Source: Verrucomicrobiota bacterium
GTDB lineage: Bacteria > Verrucomicrobiota > Verrucomicrobiia > Opitutales > Opitutaceae
NCBI GenBank assembly: GCA_023428905.1
Contig: JAEYWP010000024.1
Location: 1-64,000, forward strand
Reading direction: 5' to 3'
DNA: 64,000 nt
The notes under the pieces were generated by a model. That model saw only the letters and a program-made list of their open reading frames with translations. It made no database searches and was not told the DNA's origin. Positions 41,493 to 50,336 of this stretch are shown here, in pieces. A program made the position numbers and the translations under genes. Position 1 is the first letter of the stretch; each line of letters opens with the position of its first letter.

Positions 41493-42491
41493 TTATTTAT
41501 TGCGGTCGGCGTAACCGTTGGGATTGGCCGAGTGCCATTTCCACGCGGTGGCGACGATGCCCTCAATCTCGGGAAACTTCACTTTCCAACCGAGTTCACT
41601 CACCGCCTTGGAGGAGTCGGCGTACAAGGCCGGCGGGTCGCCAGCGCGCCGCGGTGCCTCGGTGTAAGGGACTTTCCGGCCGGTGACCTTTTCCACGGCC
41701 TTGATCACTTCGCGGACGGAGGTCGGCGTTCCCGTGCCCAAATTGTAGAAAAGGGCGGTGCCGGGCTTCTCCAACTTCTCGAAGACGGCGATGTGGGCGC
41801 GGCTCAGGTCGTCGACGTGCACGTAGTCGCGGAGGCAGGTACCGTCCGGCGTCGGGTAATCTGTGCCGAAGATCTGGAGGGCGGGGCGCTTTCCGACCGC
41901 GGCGTCGATGGCCAGCGGGATCAGGTGCGTTTCCGGGTCGTGATCTTCACCGATGCGGCCGTCTTCTGCGGCGCCCGCGGCGTTGAAGTAGCGGAAGGCT
42001 GCAAAGCTGAGCCCGTGGGCGTGGGCGAGGGCCTTCAGGGCGTTCTCGATGTCGAGCTTGGTCTGGCCGTACGGGTTGATCGGAGACTGCGGCAGCGTTT
42101 CCACGATCGGCATCCGGGAGGGCACCCCGTAGGTGGCGCACGTCGACGAAAAGACGAACTTGGTGACCTTTTTGGCCAGCATCACCCGGAGGAGCTGCAG
42201 GGTGGCCACGACGTTGTTAAAATAGTACTTCAGGGGATCGTTGACCGACTCGCCCACGTACGCGAAGGCCGCGAAGTGCATCACCACGTCGATCTTCTCG
42301 TCTGAAAGGATCTTACCCACCGCCGCCTCGTCACCGAGGTTGACGTCGTAAAAGGGGATCGCCGCGTCCACCGCGTTGCGGTGTCCGAAGACCAGGCTGT
42401 CGAGAACGACCGGCCGATGGCCGGCGGCCACGAGCTGACGAACGCAATGGCTTCCGATGTAACCAGCTCCACCAACGACTAGAACATTCAT
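41493..42491 (-). CDS. galE: UDP-glucose 4-epimerase
   Basis: The 332-residue SDR enzyme interconverts UDP-glucose and UDP-galactose. It starts with VLVVGGAGYIGSHCVRQLV (NAD loop), and then has HFAAFAYVGESVNDPLKYYFNNV, the catalytic SSTCATYG and YGQTK (Tyr and Lys), FRYFNAAGA and the C-terminal YTEAPRRAGDPPALYADSSKA. Length and all motifs are standard for GalE. It is convergent with menE, with only three bases between the stops. UDP-galactose would serve LPS and exopolysaccharide. Confidence 0.95.
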   Translation of the reverse strand: MNVLVVGGAGYIGSHCVRQLVAAGHRPVVLDSLVFGHRNAVDAAIPFYDVNLGDEAAVGKILSDEKIDVVMHFAAFAYVGESVNDPLKYYFNNVVATLQLLRVMLAKKVTKFVFSSTCATYGVPSRMPIVETLPQSPINPYGQTKLDIENALKALAHAHGLSFAAFRYFNAAGAAEDGRIGEDHDPETHLIPLAIDAAVGKRPALQIFGTDYPTPDGTCLRDYVHVDDLSRAHIAVFEKLEKPGTALFYNLGTGTPTSVREVIKAVEKVTGRKVPYTEAPRRAGDPPALYADSSKAVSELGWKVKFPEIEGIVATAWKWHSANPNGYADRNK

Positions 42492-42552
42492 GCGGGCGAG
42501 GCTTGTATTGCGGTCATGAGGTGGTTGGCTAGACCTTTTCGTCCTCACGTTC

Positions 42553-43788
42553 ATGAAGCTTTCCCGCGTCGTCATCACCGGTGTCGGCCTGACCGCCCCA
42601 AATGGAAATTCCCTGCAGGAGTTCCGAGAGAACCTGATCAAAGGCATCGCGGGCATTGAGCGCATCGATGTGCGCTACATGGGGCAGCACCTGGCGGGGG
42701 TTTGCCATTACGACCCGCTGAAGTACCAGAAGAAGAAGGAGCTGCGTGTCGGGACCCGCGCGGGGTCCATTTCCATTTACTGTGCCCGTGAGGCGCTGGC
42801 GGACAGCGGAGTCGCGTTCGACGCGATGCCAAAGGATCGCATTGGCATTTACATCGGGTGTACCGAGCACGGCAATGTCGAGACCGAGAACGAGATCTAC
42901 GGCATCTCGAAGTACAACTACGACACCAAGTTCTGGTCCCACTATCACAACCCCCGGACGGTGGCTAACAACCCCGCGGGGGAGACCTCTCTAAACCTCG
43001 GCATCACCGGGCCCGCCTACACGATTGGTGCGGCCTGTGCGGCGGGGAACATGGGATTGATTCATGCCACGCAGATGCTGCGTCTGGGTGAGGTGGATTT
43101 TGCGATCTGTGGCGGTGTCAGCGAAAGCATCCACACCTTCGGGATTTTCGCTGGCTTCAAGAGCCAGAACGCGCTCGCCACCCATGAGGACCCGCACAAG
43201 GCGAGCCGCCCCTTCGACAAGGGACGCAACGGGATCGTGATTTCGGAAGGTGGCTGTCTCTACACGCTGGAACGCCTGGACGACGCGCTGAAGCGCGGGG
43301 CGCGCATCTACGGCGAGATCGCCGGTTATCACGTCAACTCGGACGCCAGCGATTACGTCCTGCCCAACCCGGAACGGCAGTCCGAGTGTGTACGCAAGGC
43401 GATCGCCCACGCCGGGCTGACGCCACAGGATATTCACATCGTCAATACCCACGCCACGGCCACGCCGCTGGGCGACATCCAGGAGTGCCAGGCGCTGGGG
43501 AGCGTGTTCGTGAACTGTCCGGACACCCACATCAACAATACCAAGAGCTTCATCGGGCACGCCATGGGCGCCGCCGGTGCGTTGGAGCTGGCGGGCAATC
43601 TGCCCTCCTTCAGCGACCTTCTGGTGCATCCGACCATCAACGTCGACGACCTGGACCCGCAATGCGCGTTGCCGGGCCTCGTCCTCAACCAACCCGTGCA
43701 GGCAAAACGGGTTGACGCTATTTTGAACAACTCCTTCGGTATGTTGGGCATCAACTCCACGCTGATCGTAAAGCGTTACGTGGCCTGA
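42553..43788 (+). CDS. Beta-ketoacyl-ACP synthase (FabF-like)
   Basis: The 411-residue condensing enzyme has the Cys-His-His triad at Cys162 (GAACAAGNMGL), His300 (NTHATATPLGD) and His336 (KSFIGHAMGAAG). It belongs to the KAS I/II group. It is followed by an acyl carrier protein (24 bases) and by a flavin oxidoreductase. In this arrangement a specialised fatty acyl or polyketide chain seems more likely than general fatty acid synthesis, for which fabD, fabG or fabZ would be expected nearby; none is in the window. I use no gene symbol because the true substrate is unknown. Confidence 0.9.
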   Translation: MKLSRVVITGVGLTAPNGNSLQEFRENLIKGIAGIERIDVRYMGQHLAGVCHYDPLKYQKKKELRVGTRAGSISIYCAREALADSGVAFDAMPKDRIGIYIGCTEHGNVETENEIYGISKYNYDTKFWSHYHNPRTVANNPAGETSLNLGITGPAYTIGAACAAGNMGLIHATQMLRLGEVDFAICGGVSESIHTFGIFAGFKSQNALATHEDPHKASRPFDKGRNGIVISEGGCLYTLERLDDALKRGARIYGEIAGYHVNSDASDYVLPNPERQSECVRKAIAHAGLTPQDIHIVNTHATATPLGDIQECQALGSVFVNCPDTHINNTKSFIGHAMGAAGALELAGNLPSFSDLLVHPTINVDDLDPQCALPGLVLNQPVQAKRVDAILNNSFGMLGINSTLIVKRYVA

Positions 43789-43812
43789 TCTACCGCCGAA
43801 CCGTTTTCCCGC

Positions 43813-44070
43813 ATGACCAAAGACCAATGTAAGCAGTTGGTGATCGATATCATCTCCGACATCGCGCCCGACGAGGATCTCAGCAACCTCAAGCACGACG
43901 TTCGGCTGCGCGACCAGCTTCAGCTCGATTCGATGGACTTCCTCGACATCGTGATGGAGCTGCGCAAACGGCACGGCATCGAGGTGCCGGAAGCCGACTA
44001 TATGCAGCTGGCCTCCCTCGACAGCTCGGCGGAATACTTGACGCCGAAGTTTACCGCGCTCGGTAAATAG
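43813..44070 (+). CDS. Acyl carrier protein
   Basis: The 85-residue protein has the phosphopantetheine serine Ser40 in LQLDSMDFLDIVMEL, with the four-helix acyl carrier pattern around it. It differs from the usual AcpP: the motif is DSMDFLD, not DSLDTVE, and the second half, RKRHGIEVPEADYMQLASL, is of the type found in specialised carrier proteins. It lies between the ketosynthase and the flavin oxidoreductase, and a terminator follows, so a distinct product is likely for this carrier. Confidence 0.92.
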   Translation: MTKDQCKQLVIDIISDIAPDEDLSNLKHDVRLRDQLQLDSMDFLDIVMELRKRHGIEVPEADYMQLASLDSSAEYLTPKFTALGK

Positions 44071-44105
44071 GCCGAATCGGAGCCTCGCTCCCTCCACGAC
44101 ACGAC

Positions 44106-44130
44106 GGCCGGGATCCTCCCGGCCTTCTTT
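44106..44130 (+). terminator. Terminator after the acyl carrier protein gene
   Basis: GGCCGGGA and TCCCGGCC form an 8-bp stem around TCC, followed by TTCTTT. It would end or attenuate the ketosynthase-ACP transcript 36 bases after the ACP stop and 48 bases before the oxidoreductase start. Confidence 0.75.
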
Positions 44131-44177
44131 GTCATCGGACATCGGAGTCCACCACTCACGCACTGTCACCCGTCGCG

Positions 44178-45608
44178 ATGAATCAGCGTTCGCACTACGA
44201 CGTTGCCATCATCGGTGCGGGCATGTCGGGCCTGGCCGCCGGCATCCGCCTGGCACATTTCGGCAAGAGTGTCTGCATCTTCGAGCGCCACAACGCCGTC
44301 GGTGGGCTGAACAGCTTCTACAGCTTTGACGGGCGCAAGTATGACGTGGGCCTCCACGCCATGACCAATTACGTGGATCCCGGCGTGAAGGGAACGCCGA
44401 TGGTGAAGATGCTGCGACAGCTGCGCATCGACCGCGACGAACTAAAGCTGCACCCGCAGAAGCGCTCCCGCGTCGCGTTCGGCGAGCGCGGCGAAGCGAG
44501 CCTGGCATTCAACAATGAGGTGGGGCTGCTCGAGGCCGAGGTGGAGCGTCTGTTCCCTGGGCAGCGCGACGGTTTCCAGCGGCTGACCGAGCACGTCCGC
44601 ACCTATGAGGGGGTGGCTCTCGATGCCCCGGTGGAATCGGCCCGTGCGTGTGTCCGGCGGTTCATCACCGACCCGCTACTGGAGGACATGCTCTTCTGCC
44701 CGATGATGTTCTATGGCAGTCCGCAGGAGCGCGACATGGCCTTCCGCGACTTCGTGGTGCTGTACCGGAGTATTTTCCTGGAGGGGTTCGCCCGCCCCCT
44801 TGAAGGCGTGCGACTCGTCCTCCGCGTCCTGCTGGACAAATACCGGAAGGCGGGAGGGGAGCGGCGGATGAAATGCGGGGTTCGCCGAATTGTGGAACGC
44901 GAGGGCAGGGCGGCGTCACTTATCCTGGATACCGGCGAAGAAATTACCGCAACGCACGTGTTGTCATCGATCGGGTCGGTCGAGACCGAGGCCCTTTACC
45001 GGGACCGCGTGAACGTGCCCTGGGAGGACGCGGGGCGGCTCTCCTTTGTCGAGACCGTGAGCATCCTCGACGGCGAACCCGCCGGGCTGGGGTGGGGCGA
45101 TGACACCATCGTGTTTTTCAGTGCGTATCAGCCGTTTCGTTACGAGCGGCCCGTGGACGAGGTGGACACGGCCAGCGGGGTGATCTGCCTGCCTAACAAT
45201 TTTGCCTTTCCGAAGGGCGAGCACCTGCCCGAGGGCGTGTTTCGCTGTACTTGTCTCGCAAATTACGCGCGTTGGCAGGCGCTGGCCCCGGAGGCCTACG
45301 CTGCCGCCAAGGCGCGCTGGTACGACGCGATCACGACGTCCGCTCAGCGTTTCCTTCCGCCGGTTGCGCCCGGCCGCAGTCTTGCCGCCGCGACCATCGC
45401 CCGCGACGTGTTCACGCCGGTCACGATCGAGCGGTTCACGGGGCATCTCGGCGGGGCGGTTTACGGCTCGCCCAGGAAGAACCGCGGCGGCGCGACCGGA
45501 CTTTCCAACCTGTACCTCTGCGGAACGGACCAGGGATACCTGGGGATCATGGGCGCGATGCTCAGCGGTATCTCCATGGCCAATCTGCACATCCTGCAGA
45601 AGGGCTGA
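44178..45608 (+). CDS. FAD-dependent oxidoreductase, phytoene-desaturase-like
   Basis: The 476-residue flavoprotein has an N-terminal dinucleotide fold, DVAIIGAGMSGLAAGIRLAHFGKSVCIFERHNAVGGLNSFY, as in CrtI and RetSat-like proteins, and a C-terminal FAD segment, TGLSNLYLCGTDQGYLGIMGAMLSGISMAN. The middle shows a substrate domain without clear matches. Enzymes of this group desaturate or saturate polyenes, often isoprenoid or fatty acyl chains. Its position behind a ketosynthase and ACP suggests action on an ACP-bound or lipid polyene. No carotenoid synthase (phytoene synthase) is in the window. Confidence 0.85.
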   Translation: MNQRSHYDVAIIGAGMSGLAAGIRLAHFGKSVCIFERHNAVGGLNSFYSFDGRKYDVGLHAMTNYVDPGVKGTPMVKMLRQLRIDRDELKLHPQKRSRVAFGERGEASLAFNNEVGLLEAEVERLFPGQRDGFQRLTEHVRTYEGVALDAPVESARACVRRFITDPLLEDMLFCPMMFYGSPQERDMAFRDFVVLYRSIFLEGFARPLEGVRLVLRVLLDKYRKAGGERRMKCGVRRIVEREGRAASLILDTGEEITATHVLSSIGSVETEALYRDRVNVPWEDAGRLSFVETVSILDGEPAGLGWGDDTIVFFSAYQPFRYERPVDEVDTASGVICLPNNFAFPKGEHLPEGVFRCTCLANYARWQALAPEAYAAAKARWYDAITTSAQRFLPPVAPGRSLAAATIARDVFTPVTIERFTGHLGGAVYGSPRKNRGGATGLSNLYLCGTDQGYLGIMGAMLSGISMANLHILQKG

Positions 45609-45813
45609 GCCCGCTGGCGGGAGCAGCACAGGGCGTTGCTAGGTACGGCGTGACAGCGCGTGAGGAGCACACCGTCGCCTGCAAGGCATTGACGACGGCG
45701 GTCAGTCGTCCGCATTTTTCGCTCGGCCTCACGGAACAACTTCCGTGGAGCCGTCACCGTCGCAGCGCGAATGGCCGGGGTCTCCGGTGCAGGAGCGGCC
45801 GGTCGCACACTCC

Positions 45814-47712
45814 ATGGTCAAGACAATGCTCCTCCTCTCGCTCCCTCTCGCTGCCGCCCTGATCACTGGAACGCCGAAGCCGCAGCCGACCCCCGGTCCC
45901 ACGACCCCGCCCATTCCACCGCAGCCGGTGGCGGCCGATGGCGTCGTGCCGCGTGCGGTGGTGACGAATGGCAAGGTGGACCGCGCCGCCTTCGAAAAAA
46001 CCGCGACCCTTTGGGGCCCCGTCTCCATGACCTCCCGCCTGGGCCCCACGTTCGCCGACCTCAATCCCAACGCCGAGGACACCCGCCCGGAGCTTTACCA
46101 GCAGCCCTCCTTTCCCTGCGAGAACCTGTCCTTCGCCAACCGCACCAACCCCTATCAGCTGGGCAAGGACGGCTGCAAACCCGACAACGATTACTGGAGC
46201 GAAAGCGGCCAGGTGGCCTACGTGCCGGACGATCCGGCGAATGATCCGGGCCTGGACCGCATCCAGGTGTATGCGTATTATAATTACGTGTACGCCCTCA
46301 GCCCGCGGCTGGACTACGCCAGCGGGAAACCGCATCCGGACCCGCAGACCCGGGACGGCCATTATCGACGGATGTTGGGGCACTACCCGCAGCACATCGT
46401 GGGGATGGTGCGCAGCTATTCCATGCTCCAGAACGAGGCGCTGGTGGTCTATCGCGAAGGTCTGCTGGGAGTGGCGGGCACGCAGACGAGCCGGGCGGAC
46501 AATGAGCGGCCGTATCCCGGCGTGCTTTTCCCCCGCACCAAGGTGCCCACCGGCGTCGCAGTGACGTCCTCCTGTGAGTTTGCCCTCGTGCCGGTGATGG
46601 ACACGGAAACGCTTAAGGCGCAGCTGGCGGTGGTGGCGCTGGAAGGCAAGTATCTCGCCTTCCACACCTGGCCTTACATGGCCCTCGCCAACCAGGGCTG
46701 CTTTTCCGACATGCGGCTTCTTGGCTACGTCGACCTCCCGATCGCGGCACCATCGTCGGTCGCCGCCGCCAGCAGCGCCTGGTGGGGTGGACCTTCCCAG
46801 ACGGGCAACAAGGTCCTGAGCCAGATTGACCTGGCCGACGACAAGACCCGCAGCGGAATCTACAAGGGGGATCCGGCCCACACCATGATGGTGGCGGAGA
46901 AGGGTTACGCGGTGGTCGCCTCCAAGACGGAAAACAAGGTCGTGATCGTGGATCTGTCGCCACTGTTCAAATACGTGCGCGAGAGCTACCTGTCCTCAAA
47001 GGAGAGTTTCGAGTCCACCATGGCTCAAGTGAAGGCGAAGCAGTTTCCCGCCACCTTCTCGGAGATGGAGGCGATTCGGCCCAAGGTCGTCTGGGAGGGT
47101 ACGATCAACGCCCCGAATGCGCTCCTCGCCGGCAACAAGGTCAGCCGTTGGTCCCCCGACTATCACAAGGTCCATGTCGCCTCGGCTGACGGCAACATCC
47201 ACATCATCGATGTTTCCTCTGTTGCCTCGCAGATGAAGTGGGAGAAAAAGAGCCCGGAGATCCGCGTCACTGGTTCCTTCTACGTGGGCAAAAATCCCGT
47301 CGCGATGGTCTTCAACCGCTTCAACGGCTGGGGCTTTTCCATTTACGCGAAGGACAAGAGCGGCAAGCAGCTCCCGCCCGAGCCTCAGAACAATACCTTT
47401 TACGTCGCGCTGCGCGGAGACCGCAAGATCGCGGCGGCCGTGACCTGGGGCGAAAAAGGAGAAGTGTATCGAGTCATTGAAGACAAGAGGATGGGCGACC
47501 CGGTCGCGTTGAACGTGGCGACCCGTGGAAACATCCTGACCGTGGCAGACTATGAGGGCCGCAAAGTCCTGAGTTTTCGGATGGGCCGGATCGTGGACCG
47601 CTTCGGAACCATCTATGGCGCCGGGGCGGACGGAAACGCGCCGTTCGAATTCGCCGGAGAGCTGCCGGTGGCCGGCAAGCCCTTCCTCGTGTCCTCGGCG
47701 AACGTGAACTGA
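45814..47712 (+). CDS. Secreted beta-propeller-like protein
   Basis: The 632-residue protein has a signal peptide (LLLSLPLAAALITG), then a proline-rich linker (TPKPQPTPGPTTPPIPPQP). The rest is beta-rich with repeats of about 50 residues: AVVASKTENKVVIVDLSPL, KVHVASADGNIHIIDVSSV, NTFYVALRGDRKIAAAVTW and ILTVADYEGRKVLSFRMGR, typical of seven-bladed YncE/YVTN propellers. Such proteins are exported and bind other proteins, metals or cell-surface polymers. No enzyme motif is seen. ATG 45814 is the best start for the leader. Confidence 0.75.
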   Translation: MVKTMLLLSLPLAAALITGTPKPQPTPGPTTPPIPPQPVAADGVVPRAVVTNGKVDRAAFEKTATLWGPVSMTSRLGPTFADLNPNAEDTRPELYQQPSFPCENLSFANRTNPYQLGKDGCKPDNDYWSESGQVAYVPDDPANDPGLDRIQVYAYYNYVYALSPRLDYASGKPHPDPQTRDGHYRRMLGHYPQHIVGMVRSYSMLQNEALVVYREGLLGVAGTQTSRADNERPYPGVLFPRTKVPTGVAVTSSCEFALVPVMDTETLKAQLAVVALEGKYLAFHTWPYMALANQGCFSDMRLLGYVDLPIAAPSSVAAASSAWWGGPSQTGNKVLSQIDLADDKTRSGIYKGDPAHTMMVAEKGYAVVASKTENKVVIVDLSPLFKYVRESYLSSKESFESTMAQVKAKQFPATFSEMEAIRPKVVWEGTINAPNALLAGNKVSRWSPDYHKVHVASADGNIHIIDVSSVASQMKWEKKSPEIRVTGSFYVGKNPVAMVFNRFNGWGFSIYAKDKSGKQLPPEPQNNTFYVALRGDRKIAAAVTWGEKGEVYRVIEDKRMGDPVALNVATRGNILTVADYEGRKVLSFRMGRIVDRFGTIYGAGADGNAPFEFAGELPVAGKPFLVSSANVN

Positions 47713-47718
47713 CCCGGT

Positions 47719-49680
47719 CTAGACGCCGGCCTCAACCGTCGCGTCGTGACGGTTCTGCCAGCGATCGAGCACCCGCTTATAGATCGCGTCCGGCGACAAT
47801 CCGTAGGCGCTCCGCAGCGTTTCCGGATTGGAGCCGTGTTCGACAAACTTGTCCGGCCAGCCGATTCGCTCCACCGCCGGTGCGGTGCAGTCCGCATCCT
47901 GCAGGGCCTCGAGAACAGCGCTGCCGAAGCCGCCGGCAAGCACATGGTCCTCCATCGTTACGAGGAGGGGAACCACGGCGGCCTGGCTGAGGAGCAGCTC
48001 GCGGTCGAGCGGCTTGACGAAGCGGGCATTCACCACCCCAACGGAAAGCTGCTGTTCCGCTTCGAGGCGGTGCGCGAGGGCGAGGGCATCCTGCACCATC
48101 GGGCCGAGCGCCCAGATGATGATGTTGGAGCCCTGCTTGAGGACCTCGGCCTGTCCGATGGGGAGCGCCTCCGGCGACGGCTTGACCGGTACGCCGGCGC
48201 CAGGCCCGCGGGGATAACGGATAAAGCTCGGGCCCTTCAAGGTCAGCCCGGTGTGCAGCATGTCGACCAGTTCGTCCTCGTCCTTTGGCTGCATCACGGT
48301 CGCGTTGGGGACGCAGCGCAGGTAACTGAGGTCAAAGAGGCCGTGGTGGGTGGGACCGTCGTTGGCTGAAAGGCCGGCGCGGTCCATGCAGAAGGTGACA
48401 GGCAGGTTCTGCAGGCAGACGTCGTGAATGATCTGGTCGTAGCCGCGCTGGAGAAAGGTGGAATAGATCGCCACGACCGGCCGGATATTTTTGGTGGCAA
48501 GACCCGCCGCGAAAAGGACGGCATGTTCTTCGGCGATGCCGACATCGAAGAACTGGCGCGGGCATTCGGCGGCGAGCAGGTTGAGACTCGTGCCGCTGGG
48601 CATGGCGCCGGTGATACCGACAATATCGGGATTGGCCTTGGCGAAGCGCACGAGGCTGGAGCCGAAGACTTCCTGGTAGGTCGGTGGCGTGCCGGGCGCC
48701 GACTTCTTGCTTTCGCCGGTGACGGGATCGTAGGGGCTCGCGCCGTGAAATTTCTCCGGCGACTTGATCGCGGCGTCCAGGCCTTTGCCCTTTTTGGTGA
48801 GGACGTGGAGGATGATCGGGACGTCGCAGTGTTTGGCGAATTCCAGGTTTTTGACGAGCTCCTCGAGGTTGTGGCCGTCGACTGGGCCGAGGTAACGCAG
48901 GCCAAACTTTTCGAACAGGCTGGACTCGACGAAGAAGTCCTTCGTCTCCCGTTTCCACTTCATGTAGACCCGGTGCATGTCCTGCCCGTGTGGCAGACCG
49001 GTGAAGAACTTCTCCAGGTCGTGGTGGATCTTGTTATACGTCGGGTTGGTGCTGAGTCGGTTGAGGTACTTGGAAATGGCACCCACGTTCTTGGCGATCG
49101 ACCACTCGTTGTCGTTGAGAATGACGACCAGGCGTTTGGTGGAGGAGACCACGTTGTTGAGCGCCTCCAGCGTGATGCCGCAGGTAAAGGCCGCGTCTCC
49201 GCACACCGCCACCACATGCTCATTTGTGCCGCGCAGGTCGCGGGCGGTGGCCATGCCGAGGGCGGCGCTCAGGGCGGTGCCCGCGTGACCGGCGCCGAAG
49301 GCGTCGTGCTCACTCTCGGAGCGGTAGAGAAAGCCGCTGGCGCCGCCGGTCTGGCGAAGCTTGCGGAAGAAGTCACCGCCGCGCCCGGTCAGGAGCTTGT
49401 GCACATAACCCTGGTGCGCCACGTCGAAGACAAACTGGTCTTCCGGCGTGCTGAACACCCGGTGCAACGCAATCGTGAGTTCGACGACCCCCAGGTTGGG
49501 TCCCACGTGGCCGCCGTTACGGGAGGTGACGGCGATGATCTCATCGCGGATCTCCTGGGCGAGGTAGGGAAGCTGGTCGGCCGCGAGCGCCTTCACATCG
49601 GCAGGCCCGCGAAGAGATTCGAGCAGGCGCGCAGCGGAGGGACTGGGGACGGCGGAGGCGTCGGGTGCGTTCATCAACAA
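47719..49680 (-). CDS. dxs: 1-Deoxy-D-xylulose-5-phosphate synthase
   Basis: The 653-residue thiamine-diphosphate enzyme joins pyruvate and glyceraldehyde-3-phosphate, the entry step of the MEP isoprenoid pathway. ThDP-binding is seen as AVCGDAAFTCGITLEALNN with NDNEWSIAKNVGAIS, and the central EEHAVLFAAGLATKNIRPVVAIYSTFLQRGYDQIIHDV and DRAGLSANDGPTHHGLFDLSYLR are conserved. The C-terminal transketolase domain ends the protein. It follows xseB directly, so the two are probably cotranscribed. Isoprenoids from here would supply menaquinone and undecaprenyl phosphate. Confidence 0.96.
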   Translation of the reverse strand: MLMNAPDASAVPSPSAARLLESLRGPADVKALAADQLPYLAQEIRDEIIAVTSRNGGHVGPNLGVVELTIALHRVFSTPEDQFVFDVAHQGYVHKLLTGRGGDFFRKLRQTGGASGFLYRSESEHDAFGAGHAGTALSAALGMATARDLRGTNEHVVAVCGDAAFTCGITLEALNNVVSSTKRLVVILNDNEWSIAKNVGAISKYLNRLSTNPTYNKIHHDLEKFFTGLPHGQDMHRVYMKWKRETKDFFVESSLFEKFGLRYLGPVDGHNLEELVKNLEFAKHCDVPIILHVLTKKGKGLDAAIKSPEKFHGASPYDPVTGESKKSAPGTPPTYQEVFGSSLVRFAKANPDIVGITGAMPSGTSLNLLAAECPRQFFDVGIAEEHAVLFAAGLATKNIRPVVAIYSTFLQRGYDQIIHDVCLQNLPVTFCMDRAGLSANDGPTHHGLFDLSYLRCVPNATVMQPKDEDELVDMLHTGLTLKGPSFIRYPRGPGAGVPVKPSPEALPIGQAEVLKQGSNIIIWALGPMVQDALALAHRLEAEQQLSVGVVNARFVKPLDRELLLSQAAVVPLLVTMEDHVLAGGFGSAVLEALQDADCTAPAVERIGWPDKFVEHGSNPETLRSAYGLSPDAIYKRVLDRWQNRHDATVEAGV

Positions 49681-49708
49681 AAATACGCGCGGGGCGGGCG
49701 AGCGTGGT

Positions 49709-49966
49709 TCAACGCTCGCGCTCGGGGGAGAAAGGGGCGAAGGCGATGCCCTCCTTCTGCTTCTTCAGAAGTTCTATCTTCATCTCGGCATCCTTCAGGC
49801 GTGTTTCACACACCTTAAGCAACTTGTTGCCTTCCTCGAACTTGGCCAAGAGGTCCGCCAGCGGGATGTCTCCCGCCTCCATCGCTTCGACGATGGTCTC
49901 GAGATGTCCAAGGGCATCCTCGAACGAGAGCGTTTCAGTTGGCGGTTTGTCCACAGATTCGAACAT
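49709..49966 (-). CDS. xseB: Exodeoxyribonuclease VII small subunit
   Basis: The 85-residue protein (ATG 49966; 49984 is a longer option) is the XseB helical hairpin: SFEDALGHLETIVEAMEAGDIPLADLLAKFEEGNKLLKVCETRLKDAEMKIELL. Small subunits wrap the large XseA subunit, which is not in this window. xseB is followed by dxs after 28 bases; xseB-ispA-dxs or xseB-dxs order is common in bacteria, which supports the call. Confidence 0.92.
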   Translation of the reverse strand: MFESVDKPPTETLSFEDALGHLETIVEAMEAGDIPLADLLAKFEEGNKLLKVCETRLKDAEMKIELLKKQKEGIAFAPFSPERER

Positions 49967-50046
49967 GCCTGCCGCTAATGGCATTTCAACTCATCTTTAT
50001 AGCCCCGGCCGGCGGCTTCTGCCCGCGTGCTAAACCTCGGAGGGAG

Positions 50047-50303
50047 ACCACGAATGGACACGAATGCACACGAATGGGGCAGGTGGATTCTCTTTCCGCG
50101 CGCAGCTCCGGACGCCGATTCGCTCCCGGTGGGTTTAGGGCGCGGGTTGATGCTCTTGCGTTCTCTATCCGTGTCCATCCGTGTTCATCCGTGGTGAAAG
50201 TCCGAAGCCTTTTTTAACCACGGATGAACACGGATTCACACGGATACGGACTGGAACGTTGATGTCCGGATCACCGGTACTCACTCGTGTCCATTCGTGG
50301 TTA
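50047..50303. repeat. Inverted-repeat units of the CACGAAT/CACGGAT family
   Basis: The 370 bases between xseB and dnaE2 hold no gene but two adjacent inverted units. The first runs from 50047 (ACCACGAATGGACACGAATG, then a third step) to its reverse complement-like arm ending at 50195. The second runs from 50216 (ACCACGGATGAACACGGATT) to the arm ending at 50303. Each arm is made of short steps of about 11 bases, with CGAAT or CGGAT in each. A third unit is at 57334-57416. These are probably small dispersed repeats, not CRISPR, since the steps are only 11 bases. Confidence 0.75.
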
Positions 50304-50336
50304 CCCCATCCGAGGGATTGTGGTCTCGCTATTTGC

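Noticed and set aside
48424..49818. 464-codon + strand frame across dxs and xseB
   Set aside because: Antisense shadow; both dxs and xseB are clear on the - strand.
50047..50303. CRISPR-like array
   Set aside because: The repeated steps are about 11 bases and inverted between arms, with no spacers of constant length and no cas genes.
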